This document shows, piece after piece, positions 25,101 through 37,337 of a stretch of 64,000 bases of DNA (positions are counted from its first letter, which is position 1; every line of letters starts with the position of its first letter). A program made the translations under genes and the position numbers. The notes under the pieces are model-generated. The model was not told where the DNA came from. It searched no databases and worked only from the letters and a program-made list of their open reading frames with translations. The stretch is from Nectonema munidae (Eukaryota > Nematomorpha > Nectonematoida > Nectonematidae): positions 1 through 64,000 of the forward strand of contig JAUIRK010001030.1 in NCBI GenBank assembly GCA_030549495.1, read 5' to 3'.

Positions 25101-28100
25101 CTTGTTTGTGTCTGCCTGTGTTATAGTGCCCCTTGCCTGTGTTAAAGTGCTCCATTTTTGTGCCTGTCTCTGTTTAAGTGCTCCCTGTTTGTGCCTGCCT
25201 GTGTTTAAGTCAAACCTGTTTGTGCCTGCGTGTGTTGGATTCTCCCTGTTTGAGTGCTTGCCGGTGTTTAAGTGCTCCTTGTTTCTGCTTGACTATTGTT
25301 TAAGTCCTACCTGTGTTTAAGTGCTCCTTGTTTGTGCCTCTCTGTGTTTGAGTGCTCCCTGTTGATAGAGTGCTCGTTTTTGTTCCTGCCTGTGTTTGAG
25401 TGCTCCCTATTTTTGCCTGTGTTTGAGTGCTCCCTATTTTGCCTGTGTGTGTTTGAGTGCCCTCTGTTGGTACTTGCCTGTGTTTAAGTGTTCCCTTTTT
25501 GTGCCTAAATCTGTTTAAGTGCTTGCATGTCTTTAAGTCCACCCTGTTTGTGCCTGTCTGTGTCGGGTGCTCGCTGTGTTTGAGTGCCTGCCTGTGTTTA
25601 AGTGCTCCCTTTTCTCGTTGCCGTCGTTGCTTGTGTCTGACTGTGTTTAGATGCTCCCTGTTTATTTAGTGCTCGTTGTTTGTTAATGCCTGTGTTTGAG
25701 TGCTCTCTGTTTGTAACTGCCTGCGTTTGAGTGTTACCTGTTTGCGCCTGTCTATGTCTAAGTGCTCGCTGTTTGTGCCTGTCTGTGTTTAATTCCACCT
25801 TGTTTGTGCTTGCGTATGTTGGGTTCTTCCTATTTGAGTTCCTGCCTATGTTTAAGTGGTCCCTGTTTCTTCTTGCTTATTGTTTAAGTCCTACATGTGT
25901 TTAAGTGCCCCTTGTTTGTGCCTGACCGTGTTTGGGTGCTCCCAGTTGATTGAGTGCTCGTCGTTTGTTCTTGCCTTTGTTTGAGTGCTCCCTATTTTGC
26001 CTATGTGTTTGAGTGCCCTCTGTTGGTACTTGCCTATGTTTAAGTGTTCCCTTTTTGTGCCTAAATCTGTTTAATTGCATATGGTTAAGTCCACCATATT
26101 TGTGCCTGCCTCTGTCGGGTGCTCGCTGTGTTTGAGTGCTCCATTTTTGAGCCTGCCTGTGTTTGAGTGCTCTTTGTTTGTGTCTGCCTGTGTTATAGTG
26201 CCACATGTTTGAGTAACTCCTGTTTATGCCTGTTTGTGTTTGAATGCCCCATGTTGGTGTTTGCCTATGTTAAAGTGCTCCCTTTTTGTGCCTGTCTCTG
26301 TTTAAGTGCTCCCTTTTTGTGCCTGCCTCTGTTTAAGTCAACCCTGTTTGTGCCTGCGTGTGTTGGGTTCTCCCTATTTGAGTGCCTGCCGGTGTTTAAG
26401 TGCTCCTTGTTTCTGCTTGACTATTGTTTAAGTCCTACCTGTGTTTAAGTGCTCCTTGTTTGTGCCTGCCTGTGTTTGGGTGCTCCCTGTTGATAGAGTG
26501 CTCGTTGTTTGTTCCTGCCTGTGTTTGAGTGCTCCCTATTTTGCCTATGTGTTTGAGTGCCCTCTGTTGGTACTTGCCTGTGTTTAAGTGTTCCCTTTTT
26601 GTGCCTAAATCTGTTTAAGTGCTTGCATGTGGTTAAGTCCACCCTGTTTGTGTCTGCCTGTGTTTGAGTGCCTGCCTGTGTTTAAGTGCTCCCTTTTCTC
26701 CTTGGCCTCGTTGCTTGTGTCTGACTGTGTTTGGATGCTCCCTGTTGATTTAGTGCTCGTTGTTTGTTAATGCTTGTGTTTGAGTGCTCTCTCTTTGTAA
26801 CTGCCTGCGTTCGAGTGTTACCTGTTTGCGGCTGCCTATGACAAAGTGCTCGCTGTTTGTGCCTGCCTGTGTTTAATTCCACCTTGTTTGTGCTTGCGTA
26901 TGTTGTGTCCTTCCTATTTGAGTGACTGCCTGTGTTTAAGTGGTCCCTGTTTCTACTTGCTTATTGTTTAAGTCCTACCTGTGTTTAAGTGCCCCTTGTT
27001 TGTGACTGACCGTGTTTGGGTGCTCCCAGTTGATTGAGTGCTCGTCGTTTGTTCCTGCCTTTGTTTGAGTGCTCCCTGTTTTTGCCTTTATGTGCTTCCT
27101 GTGTTGAGTGCCCTCTGTTGATGCTTGTCTGTGTTAAAGTGTTCCCTTTTTGTGCTGAATCTGTTTAAGTGCTCCCTGTTTGAGCTCGTATGTGTTAAAG
27201 TACTCCCTTTTTGTGCCTGTCTCTGTTTAAGTGCTCCCTGTTTGTGCCTGCCTGTGTTTAAGTCAACCCTATTTGTGCCGGCGTGTGTTAAGTTCTCCCT
27301 GTTTGAGTGCCTGCCTGTGTGTAAGTGCTCCTTGTTTCTGCTTGACTATTGTTTAAGTCATACCTGTGTTTAAGTGCTCCATGTTTGTGCCTGCCTGTGT
27401 TTGGGTGCTCCCTGTTGATAGAGTGCTCGTTGTTGTTCCTGCCTGTGTTTGAGTGCTCCCTATTTTGCCTGTGTGTGTTTGAGTGCCCTCTGTTGGTACT
27501 TGCCTGTGTTTAAGTGTTCCCTTTTTGTGCCTAAATCTGTTTAAGTGCTTGCATGTCGTTAAGTCCACCCTGTTTGTGCCTGTCTGTGTCGGGTGCTCGC
27601 TGTGTTTGAGTACTACCTTTTTGAGCTTGCCTGTGTTTGAGTGCTCCTTGTTTGTGTCTGCCTGTGTTATAGTGCCCCTTGCCTGTGTTAAAGTGCTCCC
27701 TTTTTGTGCCTGTCTCTGTTTAAGTGCTCCCTGTTTGTGCCTGCCTGTGTTTAAGTCAAACCTGTTTGTGCCTGCGTGTGTTGGATTCTCCCTGTTTGAG
27801 TGCTTGCCGGTGTTTAAGTGCTCCTTGTTTCTGCTTGACTATTGTTTAAGTCCTACCTGTGTTTAAGTGCTCCTTGTTTGTGCCTCTCTGTGTTTGAGTG
27901 CTCCCTGTTGATAGAGTGCTCGTTTTTGTTCCTGCCTGTGTTTGAGTGCTCCCTATTTTTGCCTGTGTTTGAGTGCTCCCTATTTTGCCTGTGTGTGTTT
28001 GAGTGCCCTCTGTTGGTACTTGCCTGTGTTTAAGTGTTCCCTTTTTGTGCCTAAATCTGTTTAAGTGCTTGCATGTGGTTAAGTCCACCCTGTTTGTGCC

Positions 28101-31100
28101 TGCCTGTGTCGGGTGCTCGCTGTGTTTGAGTGCCTGCCTGTGTTTAAGTGCTCCCTTTTCTCCTTGCCGTCGTTGCTTGTGTCTGACTGTGTTTAGATGC
28201 TCCCTGTTTATTTAGTGCTCGTTGTTTGTTAATGCCTGTGTTTGAGTGCTCTCTGTTTGTAACTGCCTGCGTTTGAGTGTTACCTGTTTGCGCCTGCCTA
28301 TGTCTAAGTGCTCGCTGTTTGTGCCTGCCTGTGTTTAATTCCACCTTGTTTGTGCTTGCGTATGTTGGGTTCTTCCTATTTGAGTTCCTGCCTGTGTTTA
28401 AGTGGTCCCTGTTTCTTCTTGCTTATTGTTTAAGTCCTACCTGTGTTTAAGTGCCCCTTGTTTGTGCCTGACCGTGTTTGGGTGCTCCCAGTTGATTGAG
28501 TGCTCGTCGTTTGTTCTTGCCTTTGTTTGAGTGCTCCCTATTTTGCCTATGTGTTTGAGTGCCCTCTGTTGGTACTTGCCTGTGTTTAAGTGTTCCCTTT
28601 TTGTGCCTAAATCTGTTTAAGTGCTTGCATATGGTTAAGTCCACCATATTTGTGCCTGCCTCTGTCGGGTGCTCGCTGTGTTTGAGTGCTCCATTTTTGA
28701 GCCTGCCTGTGTTTGAGTGCTCTTTGTTTGTGTCTGCCTGTGTTATAGTGCCACATGTTTGAGTAACTCCTGTTTATGCCTGCTTGTGTTTGAATGCCCC
28801 ATGTTGGTGTTTGCCTATGTTAAAGTGCTCCCTTTTTGTGCCTGTCTCTGTTTAAGTGCTCCCTGTTTGTGCCTGCCTGTGTTTAAGTCAACCCTGTTTG
28901 TGCCTGCGTGTGTTGGGTTCTCCCTGTTTGAGTGCCTGCCGGTGTTTAAGTGCTCCTTGTTTCTGCTTGACTATTGTTTAAGTCCTACCTGTGTTTAAGT
29001 GCTCCTTGTTTGTGCCTGCCTGTGTTTGGGTGCTCCCTGTTGATAGAGTGCTCGTTGTTTGTTCCTGCCTGTGTTTGAGTGCTCCCTATTTTGCCTGTGT
29101 GTGTTTGAGTGCCCTCTGTTGGTACTTGCCTGTGTTTAAGTGTTCCCTTTTTGTGCCTAAATCTGTTTAAGTGCTTGCATGTGGTTAAGTCCACCCTGTT
29201 TGTGCCTGTCTGTGTCGGGTGCTCGCTGTGTTTGAGTGCCTGCCTGTGTTTAAGTGCTCCCTTTTCTCCTTGCCCTCGTTGTTTGTGTCTGACTGTGTTT
29301 GGATGCTCCCTGTTGATTTAGTGCTCGTTGTTTGTTAATGCCTGTGTTTGAGTGCTCTCTGTTTGTAACTGCCTGCGTTTGAGTGTTACCTGTTTGCGCC
29401 TGCCTATGTCTAAGTGCTCGCTGTTTGTGCCTGCCTGTGTTTAATTCCACCTTGTTTGTGCTTGCGTATGTTGGGTTCTCCCTATTTGAGTGCCTGCCTG
29501 TGTTTAAGTGCTCCCTGTTTCTGCTTGCTTATTGTTTAAGTCCTACCTGTGTTTAAGTGCTCCTTGTTTGTGCCTGACCGTGTTTGGGTGCTCCCTGTTG
29601 ATTGAGTGCTCGTCGTTTGTTCCTGCCTGTGTTTGAGTGCTCCCTGTTTTTGCCTGTATGTGCTTCCTGTGTTTGAGTGCCCTCTGTTGGTGCTTGCCTG
29701 TGTTAAAGTGTTCCCTTTTTGTGCCTGAATCTGTTTAAGTGCTCCCTGTTTAAGCTTGCATGTGTTTAAGTGCTCCCTGTTTGTGCCTGCCTTGGTTTAA
29801 GTCCTCACTGTTAGTGCCTGCCTGTGTTTGAGTGCTCCTTTTTGAGCCTGCCTGTGTTTGAGTGCTCCTTGTTTGTGTCTGCCTGTGTTATAGTGCCCCA
29901 TGTTTGAGTGCCTCCTGTTTATGCCTGCTTGTTTTTGAATGCCCCCTGTTGGTGCTTGCCTGTGTTAAAGTGCTCCCTTTTTGTGCCTGCCTGTGTTTAA
30001 GTCAACCCTGTTTGTGCCTGCCTGTCTTTGAGTGCTCCCTGTTTGAGCCTTCCTGTGTTTGAGTGCTCCTTGTTTGTGTCTGCCTGTGTTATAGTGCCCC
30101 ATGTTTGTGCCTGCCTCTGTTTGAGTGCCTCCTGTTGTTTGAGTACTCCCTGTTTGTCTTTGTCCGTGCTTGAGTGCCCCATATTTGTGCCTGCCTGTGT
30201 TTGAGTGTCTTCTGTTTGTGCCTGCCTGTGTTTGTGTCCTCCTTGTTTGTGCGTTCATGTTTGTGTGGCCCCTGTAGGTGTTTACCTGTTTTAAAGTGCT
30301 CCCTTTTTCTGCCTGAATCTCTTTAAGTGCTACCTGTTTGTGCTTGCATGTGTTTAAGTTTTCCCTGTTTGTGCTTGCCTGTGTTTAAATTATCCCTGTT
30401 TGTGCCTGCCTGTGTTTGAGTGCTCCCTGTTTGTGCCTGCCTGTGTTTGAGTGCTCCCTGTTTGAACCTGCCTGTGTTTGAGTGCTCCTTATTTGTGTCT
30501 GCCTGTGTTATAGTGTCCCATGTTTGAGTCCCTCTTGTTTTTGCCTGATTGTGCCTTCCTGTGTTTGAATGCCCCTTGTTGGCGCTTGACTGTGTTAAAG
30601 TACTCCCTTTTTGAGCCTGAATCTGTTTAAGTGCTCCCTGTTTGTGCCTGCCTGTGTTTAAGTCCACACTGTTTGTACCTGCATGTGTTGGGTTTTCCCT
30701 ATTTGAGCCCTAGTTTGAACCTGCCTGCGTTTGAGTGCTCCGTGTTTGTGTCTGCCGTGTTATAGTACCCCATGTTTGAGTGCCTCCTGTTTATGCCTGC
30801 TTGTGTTTGAATGCCCCATGTTGGTGTTTGCCTGTGTTAAAGTGCTCCATGTTGTGCCTGTCTCTGTTTAAGTGCTCCCTATTTTGCCTGTATATGTTTA
30901 AGTCAACCCTGTTTGTGCCTGCGTGTGTTGGGTTCTCGCTGTTTGAGTGCCTGCCGGTGTTTAAGTGCTCCTTGTTTTTGCTTGACTATTGTTTAAGTCC
31001 TACCTGTGTTTAAGTGCTCCTTGTTTGTGCCTGCCTGTGTTTGGGTGCTCCCTGTTGATAGAGTGCTCGTTGTTTGTTCCTGCCTGTGTTTGAGTGCTCC

Positions 31101-34100
31101 CTATTTTGCCTGTGTGTGTTTGAGTGCCCTCTGTTGGTACTTGCCTGTGTTTAAGTGTTCCCTTTTTGTGCCTAAATCTGTTTAAGTGCTTGCATGTGGT
31201 TAAGTCCACCATGTTTGTGCCTGCCTGTGTCGGGTGCTCGCTGTGTTTGAGTGCTCCCTTTTTGAGCCTGCCTGTGTTTGAGTGCTCTTTGTTTGTGTCT
31301 GCCTGTGTTATAGTGCCACATGTTTGAGTAACTCCTGTTTATGCCTGCTTGTGTTTGAATGCCCCCTGTTGGTGTTTGCCTGTGTTAAAGTGCTCCCTTT
31401 TTGTGCCTGTCTCTGTTTAAGTGCTCCCTGTTTGTGCCTGCCTGTGTTTAAGTCAACCCTGTTTGTGCCTGCGTGTGTTGGGTTCTCCCTGTTTGAGTGC
31501 CTGCCGGTGTTTAAGTGCTCCTTGTTTCTGCTTGACTATTGTTTAAGTCCTACCTGTGTTTAAGTGCTCCTTGTTTGTGCCTGCCTGTGTTTGGGTGCTC
31601 CCTGTTGATAGAGTGCTCGTTGTTTGTTCCTGCCTGTGTTTGAGTGCTCCCTATTTTGCCTGTGTGTGTTTGAGTGCCCTCTGTTGGTACTTGCCTGTGT
31701 TTAAGTGTTCCCTTTTTGTGCCTAAATCTGTTTAAGTGCTTGCATGTGGTTAAGTCCACCCTGTTTGTGCCTGCCTGTGTCGGGTGCCTGCCTGTGTTTA
31801 AGTGCTCCCTTTTCTCCTTGCCCTCGTTGCTTGTGTCTGACTGTGTTTGGATGCTCCCTGTTGATTTAGTGCTCGTTGTTTGTTAATGCCTGTGTTTGAG
31901 TGCTCTCTGTTTGTAACTGCCTGCGTTTGAGTGTTACCTGTTTGCGCCTGCCTATGTCTAAGTGCTCCTGTTTGTGCCTGCCTGTGTTTAATTCCACCTT
32001 GTTTGTGCTTGCGTATGTTGGGTTCTCCCTATTTGAGTGCCTGCCTGTGTTTAAGTGCTCCCTGTTTCTGCTTGCTTATTGTTTAAGTCCTACCTGTGTT
32101 TAAGTGCTCCTTGTTTGTGCCTGACCGTGTTTGGGTGCTCCCTGTTGATTGAGTGCTCGTCGTTTGTTCCTGCCTGTGTTTGAGTGCTCCCTGTTTTTGC
32201 CGGCTCCTGTTTGTGCCTTCCTGTGTTTGAGTGCCCTCTGTTGGTGCTTGCCTGTGTTAAAGTGTTCCCTTTTTGTGCCTGAATCTGTTTAAGTGCTCCC
32301 TGTTTGAGCTTGCATGTGTTTAAGTGCTCCATGTTTGTGCCTGCCTGTGTTTAAGTGCTCCCTGTTGTGCCTGCCTGTGTTTAAGTGCTCCCTTTTTGAG
32401 CCTGCCTGTGTTTGAGTGCTCTTTTTTGTGTCTGCCTGTGTTATAGTGCCACATGTTTGAGTGCCTCCTGTTTATGCCTACTTGTTTTTGAATGCCCCCT
32501 GTTGGTGCTTGCCTGTGTTTAAGTGCTCCCTTTTTGTGCCTGCCTGTGTTTAAGTGCTCCCTGTTTGTGCCTGCCTGTCTTTGAGTGCTCCCTGTTTGAG
32601 CCTTCCTGTGTTTGAGTGCTCCTTGTTTGTGTCTGCCTGTGTTATAGTGCCCCATGTTTGTGCCTGCCTCTGTTTGAGTGCCTCCTGTTGTTTGAGTACT
32701 CCCTGTTTGTCTTTGTCCGTGCTTGAGTGCCCCATATTTGTGCCTGCCTGTGTTTGAGTGTCTTCTGTTTGTGCCTGCCTGTGTTTGTGTCCTCCTTGTT
32801 TGTGCGCTGTGTTTGAGTGGCCCCTGTTGGTGTTTACCTGTGTTAAAGTGCTCCCTTTTTCTGCCTGAATCTGTTTAAGTGCTACCTGTTTGTGCTTGCC
32901 TGTGTTTAAGTTTTCCCTGTTTGTGCTTGCCTGTGTTTAAATTCTCCCTGTTTGTGCCTGCCTGTGTTTGAGTGCTCCCTGTTTGTGCCTGCCTGTGTTT
33001 GAGTGCTCCCTGTTTGAACCTGCCTGTGTTTGAGTGCTCCTTATTTGTGTCTGCCTGTGTTATAGTGTCCCATGTTTGAGTCCCTCTTGTTTTTGCCTGA
33101 TTGTGCCTTCCTGTGTTTGAATGCCCCTTGTTGGCGCTTGACTGTGTTAAAGTACTCCCTTTTTGAGCCTGAATCTGTTTAAGTGCTCCCTGTTTGTGCC
33201 TGCCTGTGTTTAAGTCCACACTGTTTGTACCTGCATGTGTTGGGTTTTCCCTATTTGAGCCCTAGTTTGAACCTGCCTGCGTTTGAGTGCTCCGTGTTTG
33301 TGTCTGCCGTGTTATAGTACCCCATGTTTGAGTGCCTCCTGTTTATGCCTGCTTGTGTTTGAATGCCCCATGTTGGTCTTTGCCTGTGTTAAAGTGCTCC
33401 ATGTTGTGCCTGTCTCTGTTTAAGTGCTCCCTATTTTGCCTGAATATGTTTAAGTCAACCCTGTTTGTGCCTGCGTGTGTTGGGTTCTCGCTGTTTGAGT
33501 GCCTGGCGGTGTTTAAGTGCTCCTTGTTTTTGCTTGACTATTGTTTAAGTCCTACCTGTGTTTAAGTGCTCCTTGTTTGTGCCTGCCTGTGTTTGGGTGC
33601 TCCCTGTTGATAGAGTGCTCGTTGTTGTTCCTGCCTGTGTTTGAGTGCTCCCTATTTTGCCTGTGTGTGTTTGAGTGCCCTCTGTTGGTACTTGCCTGTG
33701 TTTAAGTGTTCCCTTTTTGTGCCTAAATCTGTTTAAGTGCTTGCATGTGGTTAAGTCCACCCTGTTTGTGCCTGCCTGTGTCGGGTGCTCGCTGTGTTTG
33801 AGTGCTCCCTTTTTGAGCCTGCCTGTGTTTGAGTGCTCTTTGTTTGTGTCTGCCTGTGTTATAGTACCCCATGTTTGAGTGCCTCCTGTTTATGCCTGCT
33901 TGTGTTTGAATGCCCCATGTTGGTGTTTGCCTGTGTTAAAGTGCTCCCTTTTTGTGCCTGTCTCTGTTTAAGTGCTCCCTGTTTGTGCCTGCCTGTGTTT
34001 AAGTCAACCCTGTTTGTGCCTGCGTGTGTTGGGTTCTCCCTGTTTGAGTGCCTGCCTGTGTTTAAGTGCTCCTTGTTTCTGCTTGATTATTGTTTAAGTC

Positions 34101-35283
34101 CTACCTGTGTTTAAGTGCTCCTTGTTTGTGCCTGACCGTGTTTGGGTGCTCCCTGTTGATTGAGTGCTCGTTGTTTGTTCCTGCCTTTGTTTGAGTGCTC
34201 CCAGTTTTTGCCTGTATGTGCTTCCTGTGTTTGAGTGCCCTCTGTTGGTGCTTGCCTGTATTAAAGTGCTCCCTTTTTGTGCCTGAATCTGTTTAAGTCC
34301 CCTGTTTGTGCTTGCATGTGTTTAAGTGCTCCCTGTTTGTGCCTGCCTGTTCCTTGTTTGTGTGTTCCTGTGTTTGAGTGCCTGCCTGTGTTTAAGTGCT
34401 CCCTCTTTCTGCTTGCCTATTGAAGTGCTCCGTGTTTCTGCCTGACTGTGTTTGGGTGCCCAATGTTTGTACCTGCCTGTGTTGTACTCCTTTTTTGTCT
34501 GTATGTGTTTGACTGCTTCCTGTGTTTAAGTCCACCCTGTCTGTGTCTGCCTGCCTCCTGTTGTTTAAGTGCCCCCTGTTTGTGTCTGCCTGCCTTCTGT
34601 TGTTTAAGTGCCCCCTGTTTGTGCCTGCCTCTATTTGAATGTCTCCTGTTTTTGCCTACCTGTTGTATAAGTGCTAGCTGTTTGTGTCTACCTATGTTTA
34701 AGTCCTCCTTGTTTGTGCGTTCCTGTGTGTTCCCCTGTTGGTGCCTGCTTGTGTTTAAGTGCTCCCTGTTTCTGTTTGCCTATTGTTTAAGTCCTACCTT
34801 TGTTTAATTATTTCTTGTTTGTGCCTGACCGTGTTTGGATGCTCCCTGTTGATTGAGTGCTCGTGGTTTGTTCCTGCCTGTGCTTGAGTGCTGCCTGTTT
34901 TTGCCTGTATGTGCTTCCTGTTTGTGCCTTCCTATGTTTGAGTGCCCTCTGTTGGTGCTTGCATGTGTTAAAGTGCTCCCTTTTTGTGCCTGAATCTGTT
35001 TAAGTACTCCCTGTTTGTGCTTGCCTGTGTTTAAGTCAACTCTATATGTGCCTGCGTATGTTGGGTTTTCCCTTTTTGAGTGCCTGCCTGTGTTTAAGTG
35101 CTCCTTGTTTCTGCTTGACTATTGTTTAAGTCCCACCTGTGTTTAAGTGCTCCTTGTTTGTGCCTGCCTGTTTTTGGGTGCTCCCTGTTGATAGAGTGCT
35201 CGTTGTTTGTTCCTGCCTGTGTTTGAGTGCTCCCTATTTTGCCTGCGTGTGTTTGAGTGCCCTCTGTTGGTACTTGCCTGTGT
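22149..35283 (+). repeat. 31-bp minisatellite array, block 5, with 2.54-kb higher-order units
   Basis: This is a 13.1-kb stretch of the 31-bp array with no spacer S. Marker variants repeat at ~2,541-2,550 bp: 22,755 matches 25,300 and 27,846; 23,904 matches 26,445 and 28,985; 24,584 matches 27,125. A second family of ~2,552 bp links 30,323 with 32,875 and 30,780 with 33,332. The segment from 24,563 to about 26,642 matches window positions 1 to about 2,085. The array breaks off abruptly at about 35,283 within a unit, where unrelated A+T-rich DNA begins. Confidence 0.93.
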
Positions 35284-35286
35284 ATC

Positions 35287-35551
35287 CAACTTTCTGTTCA
35301 TATTTTGCTACCTCATACGATGTTACAAAAGTTATTACCTATACTTTGCAATTTGCACAATTTTAAATATTATATTTGTCAAATAATCAAAATAAAATTC
35401 TGTAATCAAAGAATCGAAAAATATTCTTTAAAAAATCAAAAAATATCAAACTTTCTGTTCATATTTTGCTACCTCATACGATGTTACAAAAGTTATTACC
35501 TATACTTTGCAATTTGCACGATTTTAAATATTATATTTGTCGAATAATCAA
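35287..35551. repeat. Direct duplication of ~105 bp, offset 161 bp
   Basis: A ~105-bp stretch containing TTTCTGTTCATATTTTGC starts near 35,290 and is repeated near 35,451 with almost no differences. Both copies are followed by an A+T-rich run with a GAATCGAAAAAT word. The duplication sits immediately at the broken end of the minisatellite array. Confidence 0.85.
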
Positions 35552-35552
35552 A

Positions 35553-35754
35553 GAATCGAAAAATGTTCAAATCAAAAAATATTTATTCTTTTTAAATATA
35601 TAGTTGGCTCCCCTTACTTTTAGTTTCGTATGTGCATAATTTGATAAAAATTAATTATTAAAGACTAGGTTTATCTTTCCATTTTAAAAGTAAGGGGAGC
35701 CAACGATATATTTAAAAAGAATAAATATTTTTTGATTTGAACATTTTTCGATTC
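35553..35754. repeat. Fold-back inverted repeat, ~69-bp arms
   Basis: The left arm (about 35,553-35,621) and right arm (about 35,686-35,754) are near-perfect reverse complements separated by a ~64-bp loop. The arms contain GGCTCCCCTTACTTTT and its complement. The outer end overlaps the end of the second ~105-bp direct repeat. It could be a MITE-like or fold-back element, or a local inverted duplication; there is no open frame and no clear target-site duplication. Confidence 0.8.
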
Positions 35755-35900
35755 TTGGATTATTTTTTTGAAAAAATTTTTTTGAAAAAATTCGAAAAAA
35801 ATTATACATAATATTTAAAAAACATGATGTAATTATGCAAACTCATGTTGAAATATAATTCACAGAGTAATTTTCATTCTATAGTCTAAAAATGAAAAAA
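35755..35900. other. A+T-rich link between the inverted repeat and the 150-bp repeats
   Basis: This stretch has poly-T/poly-A runs with no frame of note. It leads into the first, incomplete unit of the 150-bp tandem repeat. Confidence 0.5.
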
Positions 35901-37195
35901 AAACTTTGTATAACCATTTAAACTAAAAGGTCCTTTTTAGGTTGAGCTTTCATATATCAATCAATTTTTGATAGGTATGAATGATTTTTTTTTAAATAAA
36001 CGCGACCATCGTATTCAGCATACATGAAAATGGGTATATATGTGTAAAAAAATTTGTATAAGCACTAAATCTAAAATTATCTTTTTTTCAGTTGAGCTGT
36101 CATATATCAATAAATTTTTTGACAGATTTAGTTGATTTTTAAAAAAAAAATAAACGTGACCATCGTGTTCAGCACAGTTGAAAATGGGTATATATGGGTA
36201 AAAAACTTTGTATACCCATTTAAACTAAATGTTTCTTTTTTTAGTTGAGCTGTCATATATCAATCAATTTTTTACAAGTTTGATTGATTTTTTTAAAAAT
36301 AAACGCGACCATCCTATTCAGCATACATGAAAACGGGTGTATATAAATAAAAAACTTTGTATAATCATTTAAACTAAAAGTTTCTTTTTTCAGTTGAGCT
36401 GTCATAAATCAATCAATTTTTTGATAGGTTTGGTTAATTAAAAAAAAATAAACGTGACCATCGTGTTCAGCACACTTGAAAATGGGTATATATGTGTAAA
36501 AAAAACTTTGTATAACCATTTACTAAAAGTTTTTTTTTAGTTGAGCTGTCATATATCAATCAATTTTTTGACAGATTTGGTTCATTTTTAAAAAAAATAA
36601 ACGTGACCATCGTGTTCAGCACACTTGAAAATGGGTATATATGTGTAAAAAACTTTGTATACCCATTTAAACTAAAAGTTTTTTTTAGTTGAACTGTCAT
36701 ATATCAATCAATTTTTGACAAGTTTAATTGATTTTTTTTAAATAAACGTGACTATCGTATTCAGAATACATGAAAAAGGGTGTATATAAATAGAAAACTT
36801 CGACCATTTAAACTAAATGTTTCTTTTTTAGTTGAGCTGTCATATATCAATCAATTTTTTGACAGATTTGTTTGATTTAAAAAAAATAAATGTGACCATC
36901 GTGTTTAGCATACTTGAAAATGGGTATATATGCGTAAAAAAACTTTGTATAACCATTTAAACTAACAGTTACTTTTTTTTGTTGAGATGTCATATATCAA
37001 TCAATTTTTTGACAGCTTTGGTTCATTTATAAAAAAATAAGGTGACCATCGTGTTCAGCACACTTGAAAATGGGTATATATGGGTAAAAAATTTTGTATC
37101 CCCATTTAAACTAAAAGTTTCTTTTTTTAGTTGACCTGTCAAATATCAATCACTTATTGACAAGTTTTATTGATTTTTATAAAAAATGAATGTCA
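35900..37195 (+). repeat. ~150-bp tandem repeat, about nine units
   Basis: Nine copies of a unit marked by GTTGAGCTGTCATATATCAA start near 35,941, 36,091, 36,244, 36,393, 36,540, 36,688, 36,831, 36,981 and 37,130, giving spacings of 143-153 bp. Each unit also has a TGACCATCGTGTTCAGCA segment, a GAAAATGGGTATATATG segment and a TTTGTATAACCATTTAAACTA segment. Units differ by about 5-15% by eye and by poly-A/T length. No unit is coding. The family is unrelated in sequence to the flanking 31-bp minisatellite. Confidence 0.93.
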
Positions 37196-37337
37196 CGATC
37201 AGATTCGCAATCAATCATTTAATAGGTTCACGCGAAAATTTTGTAAAAATTTGCAATCATTCAAGAAAAACCGGGGGGGGGGGCTAAAATAGCCCCGCCG
37301 TCAATGAGGAAATGAAAATAAGCCGTCACTAATAGGG
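37196..37337. other. Junction with a G-run
   Basis: This is a short unique stretch between the 150-bp repeats and the inverted minisatellite. It contains a run of about eleven G followed by CTAAAATAGCCCC, forming a possible small hairpin, then GTCAATGAGG. No gene is seen. Confidence 0.5.

Noticed and set aside
22-35000. Dozens of 60-170-codon frames rich in Cys, Leu, Val and Phe (+ strand) or Thr, Gln, His, Lys (- strand)
   Set aside because: They are forced by the 31-bp period and its TTTAAG/TTTGAG stop words. They shift frame each unit, end at the same Cys-Val position and show no start or codon preference. A real repeat protein would have a period that is a multiple of 3.
1-35283. CRISPR-like spaced repeats
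   Set aside because: Units abut without unique spacers of constant size, and the genome is eukaryotic.
35257-35547. 96-codon + strand frame crossing the array end
   Set aside because: It starts in minisatellite sequence and runs through both copies of the direct duplication. The internal repetition of the same peptide reflects the DNA repeat, not a protein.
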